Below, piece by piece: positions 53,663 through 64,000 of a DNA stretch of 64,000 nucleotides (positions are counted from its first letter, which is position 1; every line of letters starts with the position of its first letter). The notes under the pieces are model-generated. The model worked only from the letters and a program-made list of their open reading frames with translations, did not search any database and was not told the origin of the DNA. The DNA is taken from positions 3,424,001-3,488,000 of the forward strand of contig WPIO01000030.1 of the NCBI GenBank assembly GCA_009760855.2. The letters are read 5' to 3'. A program made the position numbers and the translations under genes. This stretch comes from Cristatella mucedo. Its lineage: Eukaryota > Bryozoa > Phylactolaemata > Cristatellidae.

Positions 53663-56600
53663 CAGGATCTTGGAATTAATTCGATGCTTGATATGATGCC
53701 AGTGAAGCTCGGATATACGAGTTGTGATGTGGCAGCTACACCGTTGCCCGAAGACTAGACGTGCTACTGAGTTTTGCTCGAAATGCACACGATTCCGGGA
53801 ACAGGTTGGGAGTACTGAACAAAGCTAGTTGTAGTACTTTAGATGCAATGTCATAAATGTGTGAAATGTTGTGCTGTCATTCACTTATCTAAGCAGACTG
53901 ATTTTATCAATGTTCCTTAGCTGAAAGTAGGTAACTAGGAAGCAGTGTGCTTATGAAATGGCAGGTTGTTTTGAAGAAGCATTCTCTGATTCCGGGAATG
54001 TCACTGGAGTGATCCTAGATTTACCGAATTTGATGGCATGGTCTTCAAGGAGGGGGACACTAGCCTTACCCATAACTATAAGTTGGTCTTATCGTCGTTA
54101 AGCTCTTAAAACGTTACTGGCCATCCAGTAGGCTAAAGAGAATAAATAAAGGTAAAGGTTAGCTGATTTAACGGTCTCATTTATTCAGCTGAAGATCCTT
54201 AGCCACTATCACCAGCGTGGCAATACAGGATTGTCAGCTAGAGGACTCGAACCCACAACCGGGGTCATAAAGTTTTAGTGTCACCTTACCCATGGGCTTA
54301 AACCCGTGGGCATAGATGCAGACTAATGTTCATGTATACATATTAATAAGTCAACATGTCTGGTTAATAAGTCCTGTGTTGAATTTTCTGTAGCACCAGA
54401 CCTACCAGCATCACTCATGCCCATGGGAACCTCAATGCCTGACAACAAGACGAAACTGGTGCCGATGATACCTAGTAAGTCATTCATTGGTACTCTTTTA
54501 TAAAATTGATTAAATAATAAAGAATTGATTTTGCAGCTGATGCCATTAATTGATATTTCTTTTTTCCTTAGGTCCATCACTGAATCATCGAGTACTTAGC
54601 ATCAGTGTGGCTGAAAGTACAGAGGAAGATATCGTATACACAAACGTTGCAGGATTCCTGGTGATGTAAGTTGATGTGCTACTTACTACGTGTCATTACA
54701 TTTTTGCTAGCAGTAAGATGGGATAAAAAAGTTGTCCTAAATTGACCAGAATTGATCGCTAAACCTATGCCGTCTAGTAAATATCCCACATGCCTATCAT
54801 GATACTTCTGTTGCTTGAAAGGCAAGGAAATGGGGCAGCTTAAATGTGCCACTTCAGTCACAGTAGTTGATCCTGAGGTTCCCGGTGTTGGAAGCCCGTG
54901 TTTAGTTAACGGCACCCTCCAATCACAGCAACATTGTATTTCAAAGCACCCCAGGGTATTTCTTCTTCGAATTCGAGCTAGTGGTCATGCGCTCTATGGG
55001 TAAATTGTGGCAGGCACTTTCACTTCAACGTCTGGACTTATTGAGATTCTTATCTTCTAATACATATCCATATTGACAATCCTGCCGTAATAGCAGTTTT
55101 AGTGGTGTGTGGTTCATGCATCCCCTCTTCAGTACCGTCGTCATTGTTCTTGAGTCCTATTGTGTTCTAGTGTTCTTCGGTGGTCGTCGTGGCTAATCTC
55201 CATGCCACACCTTTTTCATTGCTCTCGGGTCCTTCTGCATTTGTCTCCCCTCTATCACCTGCTTTGTTGTACTCGGATGCTGTTTGAAAACAGCCTTATA
55301 ATTTTCTTTTGTCAGCTCGCATATCCTTCCCCTCATGCTACCCTCTTACTGTAGTTGGGTCCTTCAGCACACCAGACTTCTGTATTTGTCATCTCGACTG
55401 TGCATTATCTGCGTGTTTTGCCTCCCTTCCCAGCACATGCTTGGGGTTCACGTGGCTGGGATCAATTGAGTTATGATAATAATAAGAATAATACACTTGA
55501 TAAAGCGCCCTCAGAGAACTCAATCTCTTTCTAGGTGCTTTACATTTTCTGAGTTAATAGTAATAATACAGTGACTGCCCAATCTGCTTGTAGACTGCAG
55601 AGTAGAGCTGCAGTGAACTGCTTGTCATGTAGGTCAGTGAACTGCTTGTCATGTAGGTCACTGAAAGGCTTTGGCTTATGTCGATATGGTGTGTGCTTGT
55701 CACGGTTGATGTCATCAGCAAGCAGGCTCAGCTGTGTGTTGAGGCTGCATGGATTTTTGAGGCAAGATGGCCAATTGCAATTTATTTAGATCCTTACCAG
55801 TGCCATGAAAAATGGAGGAGAGCGTTTTCTAAGCACATTGCTGCATTATGTTCTGTCTGGAGAGTCGATATGTGTTCCGGTACTTACGTTGCTCTGTCGC
55901 TGAGAATGCAGGCTGACTTAAAATGTGCCGAGGAGAGGCCAGGGTATGGAGGAAAAAGCTACCGGACAAAAAAAGCTACCGAAAAAGCTACCGGACTCGA
56001 GCCAGGAAGCTCACTTTCCCACCTCCCCATCACCAGGGCAGCTGCTGACGACAGCTCAAGTATAAGAAGCAGCATCTCACTTTCTTGGGTTCGGTGAGTG
56101 TTTAGTGTAGCCCTGGTAGCCGAAGGCCCTCGGGTATTTCTCGTCTAAATTCTTCTCTTGCAAGTAAGCAGCTGTTACACGTTGCTGTTACACAGCAGCT
56201 ACACGCCGATCTTCATGGTGGCACGCACATACGAGTCTGGCAAAACTTCAATTTGCTCCTGCAAGTGTCTCATGAGTGCGGATACATTGAGTGTAGCCGG
56301 GAGGCCATATGTCGTAAGCCAAGCAACGGTGCGGCCTTGGCTGGCTCAGCCAAGGCTGACTCAGCCAGCAGCCGGTAAGCAGAAACTTGGAACAGCTTCG
56401 AATAGTTTGCAGAGAAATTTTCAGCAAGGCAGTTTCGCGACCATCGGTCGAATGGTACAAGTCTCTTGAGCTGCACTTCCGACAACATTTCAAAGAACAT
56501 CGCAGTGCTGCCTGAGCGATGTTATGTTTTGCCTGTAAGCAACTGTATGCCATAATAATTTTCCTCTACGACACGTCGACTAGTATGCATGTCGACCAGT

Positions 56601-56750
56601 ATGCATGCATGCATAATCTGTGTACGTGTCAATTGCAGAACGCACGTGGACATGGAAAGGTTGCGGTACACGATACTAGCACCAGCACCAGCTCCATTGC
56701 CCAGGAACTTGCTGCTGCTTACAGATCTACCTTTCATGGACATAAAGTAG
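37709..56750 (+). CDS. CLP1: CLP1, polyribonucleotide 5'-hydroxyl kinase (pre-mRNA cleavage complex II / tRNA splicing), 12 exons
   Basis: Exons: 37709-37729 (tentative, MKRESAS), 38013-38087, 48784-48897, 50484-50609, 50878-50991, 51092-51119, 51265-51432, 51632-51822, 52057-52195, 54394-54474, 54572-54665 and 56639-56750 (TAG). All phases fit, giving about 420 residues against 425 in human CLP1. N-terminal domain: [18 protein letters not shown], then [15 protein letters not shown] and [12 protein letters not shown]-loop kinase core: Walker [10 protein letters not shown] near residues 117-125, [37 protein letters not shown] and [10 protein letters not shown]. The C-terminal domain ends in [10 protein letters not shown]...FMDIK. 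Known role: phosphorylates RNA 5'-OH ends, binds PCF11 in cleavage factor II and joins the TSEN tRNA endonuclease; nuclear. Introns are GT-AG except intron 3 (AT-AC). Introns 2 and 9 carry LINE and SINE insertions. Only the 7-codon first exon is uncertain. Confidence 0.97.
38540..39180 (+). mobile_element. LINE-A copy 8, split by a SINE2
   Basis: C-terminal RT remnants ([19 protein letters not shown]) and UTR to about 38950; SINE2 occupies 38963-39120; the LINE tail (ACAGCATATGTAAAGCAACTAG) resumes after it. In CLP1 intron 2, sense orientation. Confidence 0.75.
38963..39120 (+). mobile_element. SINE2, full copy nested in LINE-A
   Basis: GAGCCTTGGTGGTTCACTAG, GGTTCGAATCCTGTGACGAG, AAGAGGCTGTTAAATCAGCT. 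LINE-A sequence lies on both sides. Confidence 0.9.
39765..41800 (-). mobile_element. LINE-A copy 9, longest extent, degraded, with nested SINE2
   Basis: From the 3' AAT repeat (39765) it reads on the minus strand through the C-terminal block, ARNLGV-like, motif B ([20 protein letters not shown]), motif A ([16 protein letters not shown]) and upstream RT ([37 protein letters not shown]). Frameshifts split it. The SINE2 at 40298-40478 interrupts the C-terminal coding part. It ends almost where the oppositely oriented LINE-B starts. Confidence 0.85.
40298..40478 (+). mobile_element. SINE2, full copy nested in LINE-A
   Basis: GTGATGGCACACTAGGCTAG to GAGGCTATTTAATCAGCTAG and T10. It interrupts LINE-A between CATTGC and TTGCTTGACTG, where intact copies read GTTGCTTGACTG, so about four bases (TTGC) appear duplicated. 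Confidence 0.93.
41790..43570 (+). mobile_element. LINE-B copy 4: second non-LTR family, nearly full RT, broken
   Basis: Reads [50 protein letters not shown], a motif A with losses, [38 protein letters not shown] and [20 protein letters not shown], then [14 protein letters not shown] and a 126-codon C-terminal piece ([20 protein letters not shown]). Several stops and shifts make it inactive. It differs from LINE-A in its motifs and its 3' end (GTTACAGACAGGAG, ACATT repeats). CLP1 intron 2. Confidence 0.88.
44190..44345 (+). mobile_element. SINE2, diverged
   Basis: GGGCCAGGGTTGAGGTGCTC, GTGAGTTCGTATCC, TTTTATTGCCTACTGCAAGT and ATAAGGCTGTATAATTAGTA. Confidence 0.7.
44440..44650 (+). mobile_element. 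Tc1/mariner transposase fragment
   Basis: Reads [17 protein letters not shown] (second catalytic Asp) and, after a frameshift, [20 protein letters not shown], matching Tc1 QDNDPKHT...QSPDLNPIENLW. About 65 codons remain. Its sequence differs from the 34.8-kb copy. CLP1 intron 2. Confidence 0.8.
45890..47330 (+). mobile_element. LINE-A copy 10, degraded
   Basis: Starts with the pre-RT region ([16 protein letters not shown]), then [11 protein letters not shown], and later a C-terminal RT and UTR remnant. Ends in a worn tail (GTGCCTTCAAAGAAATTTAGG) near 47330. Many frameshifts. In CLP1 intron 2. Confidence 0.75.
47331..48137. other. CLP1 intron 2 remainder, no gene seen
   Basis: AT-rich unique-looking sequence between LINE-A copy 10 and SINE2. 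Confidence 0.5.
48138..48306 (-). mobile_element. SINE2, full copy
   Basis: AATGCTAGCTGATTTAACAG, GACAGAAGAGCCTTTATGGC, AGGATTCAAACCCACGACTT, AGTGTGCCACCACGGCT. CLP1 intron 2. Confidence 0.9.
48898..50483 (+). other. U12-type AT-AC intron (intron 3 of CLP1)
   Basis: The preceding exon ends ...TGC GAA TTG AAA and the intron begins ATATCCTTT, a perfect 9/9 match to the minor-spliceosome 5' splice site. It ends ...GTCAGTAC before GTC ACT GGT CGA. Splicing at AC gives C-E-L-K-V-T-G-R-T-E, which aligns without a gap to the human C-S-V-Q-L-S-G-R-T-E. Using the AG three bases upstream would insert a residue, and no usable GT donor lies at the exon end. A branch-site-like TTCCTCATC (50458-50466; 7/9 to TTCCTTRAC) puts its A 19 nt from the 3' end, and there is no polypyrimidine tract. 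A degraded Tc1-like fragment lies inside. Confidence 0.9.
49075..49300 (+). mobile_element. Possible Tc1-like DNA-binding region relic
   Basis: Within a 158-codon [36 protein letters not shown] and [14 protein letters not shown] follow the layout of Tc1 helix-turn-helix regions. No catalytic part is visible. It lies inside the CLP1 AT-AC intron. Confidence 0.35.
52395..52480 (-). mobile_element. SINE1 tail fragment, diverged
   Basis: AAT repeats, then CATAACGCCCCAAGTGAACT and TTCAGGTACTTTACAA. CLP1 intron 9. Confidence 0.55.
53180..53300. repeat. Relative of the 18442-18662 insert
   Basis: Shares AAGCATGCGAAAGCACACAAG and CTCCTGGCTAGTAACATG with the insert in the split SINE1, with similar spacing. 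Confidence 0.55.
53480..54125 (-). mobile_element. LINE-A-like relic around a (GA)n tract
   Basis: Minus-strand fragments match the LINE-A C-terminal block ([30 protein letters not shown]) and upstream thumb region. The (GA)n at 53610-53660 lies inside. Strongly diverged. CLP1 intron 9. Confidence 0.6.
53610..53660. repeat. (GA)n microsatellite
   Basis: About 25 GA units within a LINE-A relic. Confidence 0.97.
54148..54312 (-). mobile_element. SINE2, diverged
   Basis: AGGTTAGCTGATTTAACGGT, GAGGACTCGAACCCACAACC; head worn. CLP1 intron 9. Confidence 0.7.
54666..56638. other. CLP1 last intron
   Basis: Runs from the AT|GTAAG donor to the TTGCAG acceptor. It holds a LINE-A tail and a 139-codon ORF (55678-56097) without recognised motifs; the ORF's start resembles CLP1 only by chance. 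Confidence 0.85.
55475..55560 (-). mobile_element. LINE-A 3' tail fragment
   Basis: AAT-type tract followed by the minus-strand tail (GATAAAGCGCCCTCAGAGAA, then CTAGGTGCTTTACATT). Short; CLP1 last intron. Confidence 0.75.
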
Positions 56751-58889
56751 TGGATAGTCATCCATCCATCCGAAGGTCTTAGCCAGAAACGGCCGGCCCG
56801 TGCCGTTGTGGCGGTGCTTGATCTATGACCTGCATGCTTGCCGAGAGCCTAGCAGCAGTAGAGGCCTCGAGCTGGTTCGAGGCCTAGCAAGCCGGTGCTT
56901 GGTCATCGAGGATGCCACCACTCACGTACCGTCGGTGCACGTGACACGGCCACGTGACGTGCTGTTGCAATTGTGGAAGCGACGGCTCGCCGACAGCACA
57001 AGTCAGCGCTGGTGACTTGAAAGGCCTGATTTAAAATGCTGACTGTATTTATTAAAATTTGCCAGTGGCCAGAAGAGATGAGGAGGTGGCCGAATCAAAG
57101 CCCACCGGGCCTCACCACCCCACACCCTCTCCCTGGCTCGTGCAAGCTGAGCAAGCAGTGAGGGCATGCTGCTGGCTTGGTGCTTCGGCTCGGCCACTCC
57201 AGACTTGATGAATACAAAATAAGCATGCCACAATCTGATGATAAACATCAAACCTCACCGCGAAGAAACAGCACGGCACAGCAAAACGGAGGCCTCCCCA
57301 CCGGCTGGCACGTTTGCCTGCCTGGTAGAGTCTTAGAAGAGAGCGTAGCGCAGGCTTGACCGGTCCACCGACCCTAAAAGCCAGCAGTGCGACGGCTTGC
57401 AAGCGTTCGGCAGTGAATGCTCTGTCCATCACGTGCACATTAGCTCTGCTCGGGCCGTTGCAGACGGTATCGGGCATAAGGCGCCCGACGGCCCCTTAAG
57501 GTGTGCCGGCTCTAGAGAGTCAATACCTCCATCGTCCTGGAGCATCAGTCACAGTATGGTACTCGGCAGGCTCATCTTATGCCGACTAGATAGCGTAGTA
57601 GGGCCGGAGAGCAGGCTCACACTCCCCTCATTATTAAACTGACCTCGAGCGAGTCACCTATGCTTGACAGGTCAGGCTCGTGCAAACTTTCTTTGCCCGT
57701 ACTTTGCAAGGTGCTTCCCGCTGCAGTGACGCAGCGGCTCTAAAGTAAAGCATACTGATGATACCCAAGCCAGCTGGTTGTCAGCTTGGCCTGCCACCAA
57801 GGCGTTTTCCAGCAGCAGCGGAGCAGTGGTAGGTGGCCACCTAGCGGCAACTTGAATCCTGTCTCTTGAACTCGGCACGTGCGCCTAACGACGGTGGCGT
57901 CTTGGCCACGAGGCTCTGGCGTCTGGTGCACGCGCTAGCAGCAGTCGAGAGCGGCTGCAAAGGATCGCCTGTCAGGAAGTGCCAAGAGCATCGTGAAAGA
58001 GTGCAGTCGACGTCTGTCGGTGCATGTCAGTTGGATTGCGTCGTTCGAGCCTTCACATTTTTTTGCCCTTTAGGATGCCCTTATGGGAACTATGCAGCTG
58101 AAGAGCGTGTGAAAGCATACGATCGCCCGGCGGTATGCACGTAGCGCTCCTCTGGCCGTGCGGCAGCTGCGGGGCACAGTAATCGGGGCTCCTGCAGAAT
58201 GCTACGGGCCGCAAACACGAGTAGGCAGCCGATGCACAACCGGAAGTTCAATACAGCCAGCGTCCGGCCTGCGATGCCCGTACGAGCTGCAGACATCTTG
58301 CTGAAACAGAGCCTGACCGTGCAGCAGCAGAGCAGCCGAGTCAGTCCAGCGGGTGCTCTGGGCACGAGCGACTTTTTTGGAACCACTGTTCTATGCACCT
58401 GCAAAGCCAGCGGAGTTCGTTTGGGCGACTGCAGCAAACACCGGTGGGTGCCGACGTCGCTCGCACCGTGCCACACTTATGCCGTTTTGGCGGTGCACCG
58501 GGCCACCGCCTACAGGGGCCGTCCCGCTCCTACGCGAGTGGCAGCATTCCTCGTGGACAATTCTGGTATTGCCCGACAGCCAAACGTACAGCACATATTC
58601 GAATGGCAAGCTGGATGAGCAGAGCGGTTGCAGAGTGCCCTGCTGTGCCACGAAAGGATATTCTTCCCTGCGATTTTCGAGCTCGGGTCTGGCTAAACTT
58701 TAGCAGTGACCCTAATAAGACAGGATTCGCTAATAAGACGGGACTGTTTGCAAGAACGCCATGTAAAGTGACCTACAGCAGGTTGCTAAGGGTGGCTTGA
58801 GGCCACCAGGGAAGCCGGGCCTCCCACAGAGCAGCTGGTCAAATATTGTCATGTATTCCCAATGCAAGTCTACCATCTTAATAGTTATG
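56751..58889. other. GC-rich region after CLP1, no gene seen
   Basis: CLP1 3' UTR is expected at the start. Dense ORFs on both strands (up to 139 codons) at 57.1-58.8 kb look like a low-stop GC effect. No splice-consistent gene or known motif was found. Confidence 0.5.
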
Positions 58890-59450
58890 CCTTGCCGGTG
58901 CTCTACGTCTTGGACAGCAGCTAAGCTACTCAACTTAAATGACAATAAACCCCGTCCTATTAAGAAACATGAGCATAAGGGGGATCAATAACTCGGCAAT
59001 CTCTTAATTGGAGATGCAGTCTTTCAGAGTGCTAGTACTTTTGGGGTCACGTACGACGAACGTCTGATTTTTTTAAATTCTACTCACTTAACGATGGCCC
59101 AGCCTGAGCCCCTCTCTGCCCTCAGAACATGCCAGGGCAGCTCTCCCTTTCTTTCACTGTATAGGCTGCTACAGGCAACTGAAGCTTTTGCTCTGCCGAC
59201 CGTCGACTGTGGTATTCGGTGCCCCGATTCTTGTGCAATGACTGTACCTTCTTGCCCGGCTGCTCCCTGGCACTTACTACTCCAAACGTCATATGCTACT
59301 GCATCGACTGTGCTCCAGACTCAGCTATGCTCTTCACCGGCTCCAGTCAGCCACAGCTTGGACTCGATCGCTTTGCACTTGGACTCGATCGCTTTTCGGA
59401 GCCGGAGAGGCAGACACTGGACATGGGTATAGCTGACAGCAGCTAGTCCA
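58890..59450 (+). mobile_element. LINE-B copy 5, degraded
   Basis: TAAKLLNLNDNKPR resembles the KLNDDKTE block, then STFGVTYDERLIF and a worn C-terminal part. A duplicated GGACTCGATCGCTTT unit occurs at 59361-59397. Confidence 0.6.
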
Positions 59451-60605
59451 TGCATATATGTGCATGCATGCTGCTGAAAACTGGCGCTAGAGTAACGGCA
59501 GTCGTAAACGAGTTGTTTTAAATGAAAACCCCTTAGAATGCCAGCTTGCGAAAAAAATGCGACCTACTTAATGCCAGCGCAAGCAACATAAGGATACCGA
59601 CATTTCAGGGCTGGGGCTGGCACAGCCTTACTGTAATACTGTTCGGCTGATGCTGTTTAGCTCGTGTGCTTTCGCCAACGGTCATTTCTGCCGACCGATC
59701 CACGCCTCGGTCGGCAGAGGTTACAACTAGGCTGCTTCGCCTGATATGCGCCGGTGTGGCACGTAGGCAGAAACTCGATCAGCGACAGCCGTGCTGCAGC
59801 AACCGGTGACCCATCTGTACTACCTCAGCATTGCCCATGTAAAGACGAAGTGGGAATACCCGTCTTATAAAACTGCTTTGAAATTCCTTTGTCGGTAAAC
59901 ATCGTATAATACTTAAGGTAACAATGTTATTAACTGCTCAACAGCCCAACTTGCCCTAAATTGTAGCTTTAGATGAGAAAGGCATACAAACACGAGAGCT
60001 CTGGGTAACCAGGGAAATGGCTATAACCACTCCCTGTGCTGCCAATACCACCAAGCCCCTTAATCAACAAGATCAAGACTTAATGCCACTCGAGGCGGTC
60101 TTATTAGTGAGCCACCGATGTAGTGTACATGATCAGGCTTTTCTTATACTTGGATTTATGGGCAGCACTATTGGACTCACCCCTTTGAAGTTGGATCGAT
60201 AATTAGCTATAACGAACTCCAACGTCAAGCATTTGAGGCAGTTGGCATAATCCAGATTGGCCATAGCGACCGACAGGAATGCCTGGACTGCTGACCAAGA
60301 TTAGCTCTGGTCAACCTGACCCCAAGATCACGATTCCCCATTCAGTGGACCACTAACATACAGTAAGCATTTCTTCAACTTATGGGCTTTATAGAATGGC
60401 AAATGCAAGCCACGAGTACAAGTGTACATTGCATCACACGTCCAAGACATTATTGCTTGGCGTTTAAAAGTCTAATTCTGATGACCGCCTCGACATCTAG
60501 TTACCGTGTTCAATCCTGGTCCATTATTAGGTACTACTACATACCACCTCAGTGGATGGCTCAAGTTCATAGATCGATGGTTCTGTGGGTCTCTCTCCTT
60601 ATCTC

Positions 60606-60606
<1 letters not shown>
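59451..60606. other. Spacer, no gene seen
   Basis: The missing ZNRF C-terminal exon (CxDxWF...CPEHP) was looked for here on the minus strand and not found. Confidence 0.45.

Positions 60607-60645
<39 letters not shown>
60607..60645. repeat. (CT)n microsatellite
   Basis: About 18 CT units followed by CCCCCACTCCCTCTC. Confidence 0.97.
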
Positions 60646-60744
60646 CCACTCCCTCTCGTCTCTCTCTTCTTCTCTTTAAACTAGACTACAGCGATGTAGA
60701 CTAGATATCCGCTAAAAAAACCACTAAGCTTCTAAAAGTTGTGG

Positions 60745-60955
60745 AGTATGGCCGCTACCACATTTGCATGCTGATCCTGTGCATGTCACCCCTAACCATA
60801 TTATTCATTTTGTTTGTTTTTCAAGCATGATTTTACTTACTATTCTATTGCATATCACTTTGCAGCAAATGTAAAGCCCCTAGAAAGAGATTAAGTTCTC
60901 TGAGGGTGCTTTATCAAGTGCAATATTATTATTATTATTATTATTATTATTACGT
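60745..60955 (+). mobile_element. LINE-A 3' end fragment
   Basis: UTR from CACATTTGCATGCTGATCC through the tail (CTAGAAAGAGATTAAGTTCT) to (ATT)n at about 60930-60955. Severely 5' truncated. Confidence 0.85.
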
Positions 60956-61084
60956 TGAATTCAAGTCCAAGAAAATCAGTCATGTGACTCCTAAGCCAAA
61001 GGAGCTGTAGCTATAGAGCTGAGCTGTAGCTATAGCTCCTTTTCTATCAACAATAAGAAAAAAATTCTTACTTTGTCCTGCAAG

Positions 61085-61470
61085 GCCTATTACAGCCTGG
61101 CTCCTGTATGCCTAACCTGAACTACTGTGCCAGTTCTCGTACCAACACAGCCTTTCAGCATAATAAATTAGCTGTTTCAGTCTTTCAAATTAAGACTACT
61201 TGAGACGAGCTTTCCCTCGGAGTGTCCTAAACTGTGAATCTGCATTCCCCATTCCTTCAGTTTCTCCAGGTGCCAATCCTAGCCAGCCATCCCTGTACTG
61301 GTACTTCCATCTTCGATCGCCCTGCCGGCTTGTCACATTCTCACTGCAGTTTGAGATTAAGTCTGTGGGCTAGCACAAGCTCACCGAAATACACTCCAGC
61401 TTTCAGCACTAAAGCTCCACAATAAAACCTGCTTAGTCTTTGTGGAGCTAGATGGGAATGCATACATTCA
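61085..61470 (+). mobile_element. LINE-B copy 6, degraded 3' part
   Basis: CCTGGCTCCTGTATGCCTAA, NKLAVSVFQIKT-like and the closing AGTCTTTGTGGAGCTAGA match the LINE-B C-terminal block and 3' end with many changes. Confidence 0.65.
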
Positions 61471-61606
61471 TAGATTAGGTTCAGATGACAGCCACGCAGT
61501 ATCATGCTTGTTTATACAATTTACTTGCAATACCCACTGCAAAGGAATATAGATTCTAGCAGCAAACGATACAAAATGCAGGCAGCTTGTCTGATGTGGC
61601 ACTTAC

Positions 61607-61712
61607 GCTTTGTGATAAATGCAGAGACACGGTAGTCGGGCTATCATATCACCGGCAGCCAACTCCTCAAAGCAGATGGCACACTCCCCTTTGTTTTCAA
61701 TGAGAACATCAT
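61607..61712 (-). CDS. ZNRF1/2-type RING E3 ubiquitin ligase, one internal exon
   Basis: Read on the minus strand, the exon starts after CAG at 61713 and ends at a GTAAGT donor below 61607; it is phase 1 in and phase 2 out. It encodes DVLIENKGECAICFEEL followed by AAGDMIARLPCLCIYHKA. The first two RING pairs (C-x2-C ... C-x-C-x2-H) and the string IARLPCLCIYHK are characteristic of ZNRF1/ZNRF2, membrane-associated E3 ligases. The remaining RING half (CxDxWF...CPEHP) and the upstream zinc finger were not found. They may lie below 61.6 kb among LINE relics or beyond the window end, so this is an incomplete gene model. Confidence 0.8.
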
Positions 61713-61902
61713 CTGAAGACAAAGCAACGAAAGCTGCTACATCTGCAGCCAACACGCTATCGTGCTCTGCTTGGGCTTGGAATGTCTAAATACCAAGTGG
61801 CCGGCTATCAGCTGAGCCAGCACGATAATAATAATCTCTACTAATTAAAGCGAGAAAGTCCGCCAATCCCTCCGTCACTAAGTGAACTCGATGCCCGTGA
61901 TG

Positions 61903-62115
61903 TGAGGAGCAGATTGTTTTAAGAGTTTTACAAGTGACTGATGCGACCAGTGCAGTTCAGACAGAAGTGTTGCAGAATGCACGTTGCAAATTTTTAACTA
62001 AGCCTAGCCGAGTTTGCACTATATGTCAAAGGCAGGAGCACCAGCAAGTAGAGTGCACACAAAGTCTGGAGGTGATGTTTAAAGTTCATGGACAGTCGCC
62101 CGTGGCATTCTAATC
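61903..62115 (+). CDS. Possible exon with a CCHC zinc knuckle
   Basis: An open + strand frame of about 66 codons without an ATG reads ...KFLTKPSRV-CTICQRQEHQQVEC-TQSLE. C-x2-C-x4-H-x4-C is an exact CCHC knuckle spacing, as found in retroelement Gag proteins and RNA-binding proteins. A GAG|GTGATG donor follows at about 62076. No second domain was recognised, and the stretch lies antisense to the presumed ZNRF intron. It could be a chance open frame, a Gag remnant or a host exon. Confidence 0.25.
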
Positions 62116-62119
62116 CAAG

Positions 62120-62720
62120 CATGCCTAATTGATCAATGTTATGAAGCTGCAAGCTAGCAGACCTAGATCGTGGGTCTGAATCCAGCTGGGCAATATTTTA
62201 TTGCCAGCTGCAAGCAGGATGATAAAAGACTCTTCCACTGCTTTAAATGACTGTGGAACTGATATGGTCATCAAGCGAATGTTCACTTAGGAATAGATTC
62301 GTCCAGATGCCATGCAGAGATCACAGGAAAGAGGATGAATGAGCCAATTTTGAAGGCGAGGGTCTCTAGTTTCCAAATAACACTAGGTTTGCCCATTTTA
62401 CTTAATTGGGTTTTGTCCTTTAATTTAATACACCAAGGTTCCATTTAAAGTATGAATCGGTAACGAAAGCTGCAAATAATTTTGAGGATCTGATTTACTG
62501 AAAGGCAGGTAAGGTTAAAAGCAAAGGAACAGCTGTGTGCCGCCTGCATAGCAATTTAATAGTCAATATGTTGCTCGGCCACGACATGGACAAGAGGGAG
62601 AGTACCGCTTGTAAAATGAGGGGGACCTAGAACAGATCCCGTGAGCATGCCAATAGGCAACAGTCGCTGCACTTCGGAAGTATCTAGGGCGCAGGGAAGT
62701 TGGAAACAAAAGAAAATTGG
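62120..62720 (-). mobile_element. LINE-A relic, interrupted by a SINE2 fragment
   Basis: Minus-strand remnants of the RT thumb (near AACACTAGGTTTGCCC, ~62380) and of the motif C/B region to about 62700. A SINE2 fragment lies at about 62160-62255. Confidence 0.65.
62160..62258 (+). mobile_element. SINE2 fragment nested in a LINE-A relic
   Basis: GACCTAGATCGTGGGTCTGA, GGGCAATATTTTATTGCCAG and AAAAGACTCTTCCACTGC. Confidence 0.55.
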
Positions 62721-63957
<1,237 letters not shown>

Positions 63958-64000
63958 AAGAGAGAGATTCAGAGAAAAAAAATAGAGAGAGCAGAGAGCA

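Noticed and set aside
54815..55003. ORF once considered as the CLP1 last exon
   Set aside because: No match to the CLP1 C-terminus; the 56639-56750 exon fits in phase, motif and length.
55678..56097. 139-codon ORF beginning with a [13 protein letters not shown] stretch
   Set aside because: Superficial likeness to the CLP1 C-terminal domain only; no further alignment and a better exon exists downstream.
57112..58800. Dense overlapping ORFs on both strands
   Set aside because: GC-rich DNA with few stops; no conserved motif, splice-consistent chain or codon pattern favouring one frame.

Overview
This is a window of animal nuclear DNA. The evidence is intron-rich genes with GT-AG junctions and one AT-AC intron, proteins with clear metazoan relatives (CLP1, TMEM120, a DNAJB2/6-type J-protein, a ZNRF-type RING protein), tRNA-derived SINEs, CR1/L2-like LINEs, Tc1 transposase remains and long (CT)n/(GA)n microsatellites. 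I see nothing bacterial, viral or organellar that I can name. An invertebrate is likely and a sponge or other early-branching animal is possible, but the window alone cannot settle that.

Layout. 1-15.8 kb: + strand TMEM120 homologue (8 recognised exons, 5236-15824). Its N-terminal exons were not found, and its introns hold LINE-A copies, SINEs, a dead transposon gene and a GC-rich block. 17.6-23.3 kb: - strand DnaJ subfamily B gene (5 exons), tail to tail with TMEM120. 23.3-37.7 kb: a long gene-poor spacer with LINE and SINE relics and a CpG-rich, hairpin-rich block (about 27.6-31.1 kb). 37.7-56.75 kb: + strand CLP1, the polynucleotide 5'-hydroxyl kinase of pre-mRNA 3' end and tRNA processing. 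It is reconstructed in 12 phase-consistent exons (about 420 codons, against 425 in human). Intron 2 (10.7 kb) is full of LINEs and intron 3 is a U12-type AT-AC intron. 61.6-61.7 kb: one clear - strand exon of a ZNRF1/2-type E3 ligase RING domain. The window ends in (GA)n.

Mobile DNA dominates. LINE-A (about 14 pieces) has one copy with a 421-codon uninterrupted reverse transcriptase segment (6243-7508). LINE-B (6 pieces) has an almost full but broken reverse transcriptase at 41.8-43.6 kb. LINE-C has two pieces. Two tRNA-headed SINE families occur. SINE1 ends in the same stem-loop tail as LINE-A, which points to LINE-A as the source of its retrotransposition machinery. SINE2 has its own hairpin tail and is found nested inside LINE-A at least twice. 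Tc1/mariner fragments are all broken.

The host genes share no obvious pathway. Their arrangement (TMEM120 > < DNAJB ... CLP1 > < ZNRF) looks like ordinary animal gene order stretched by repeats.
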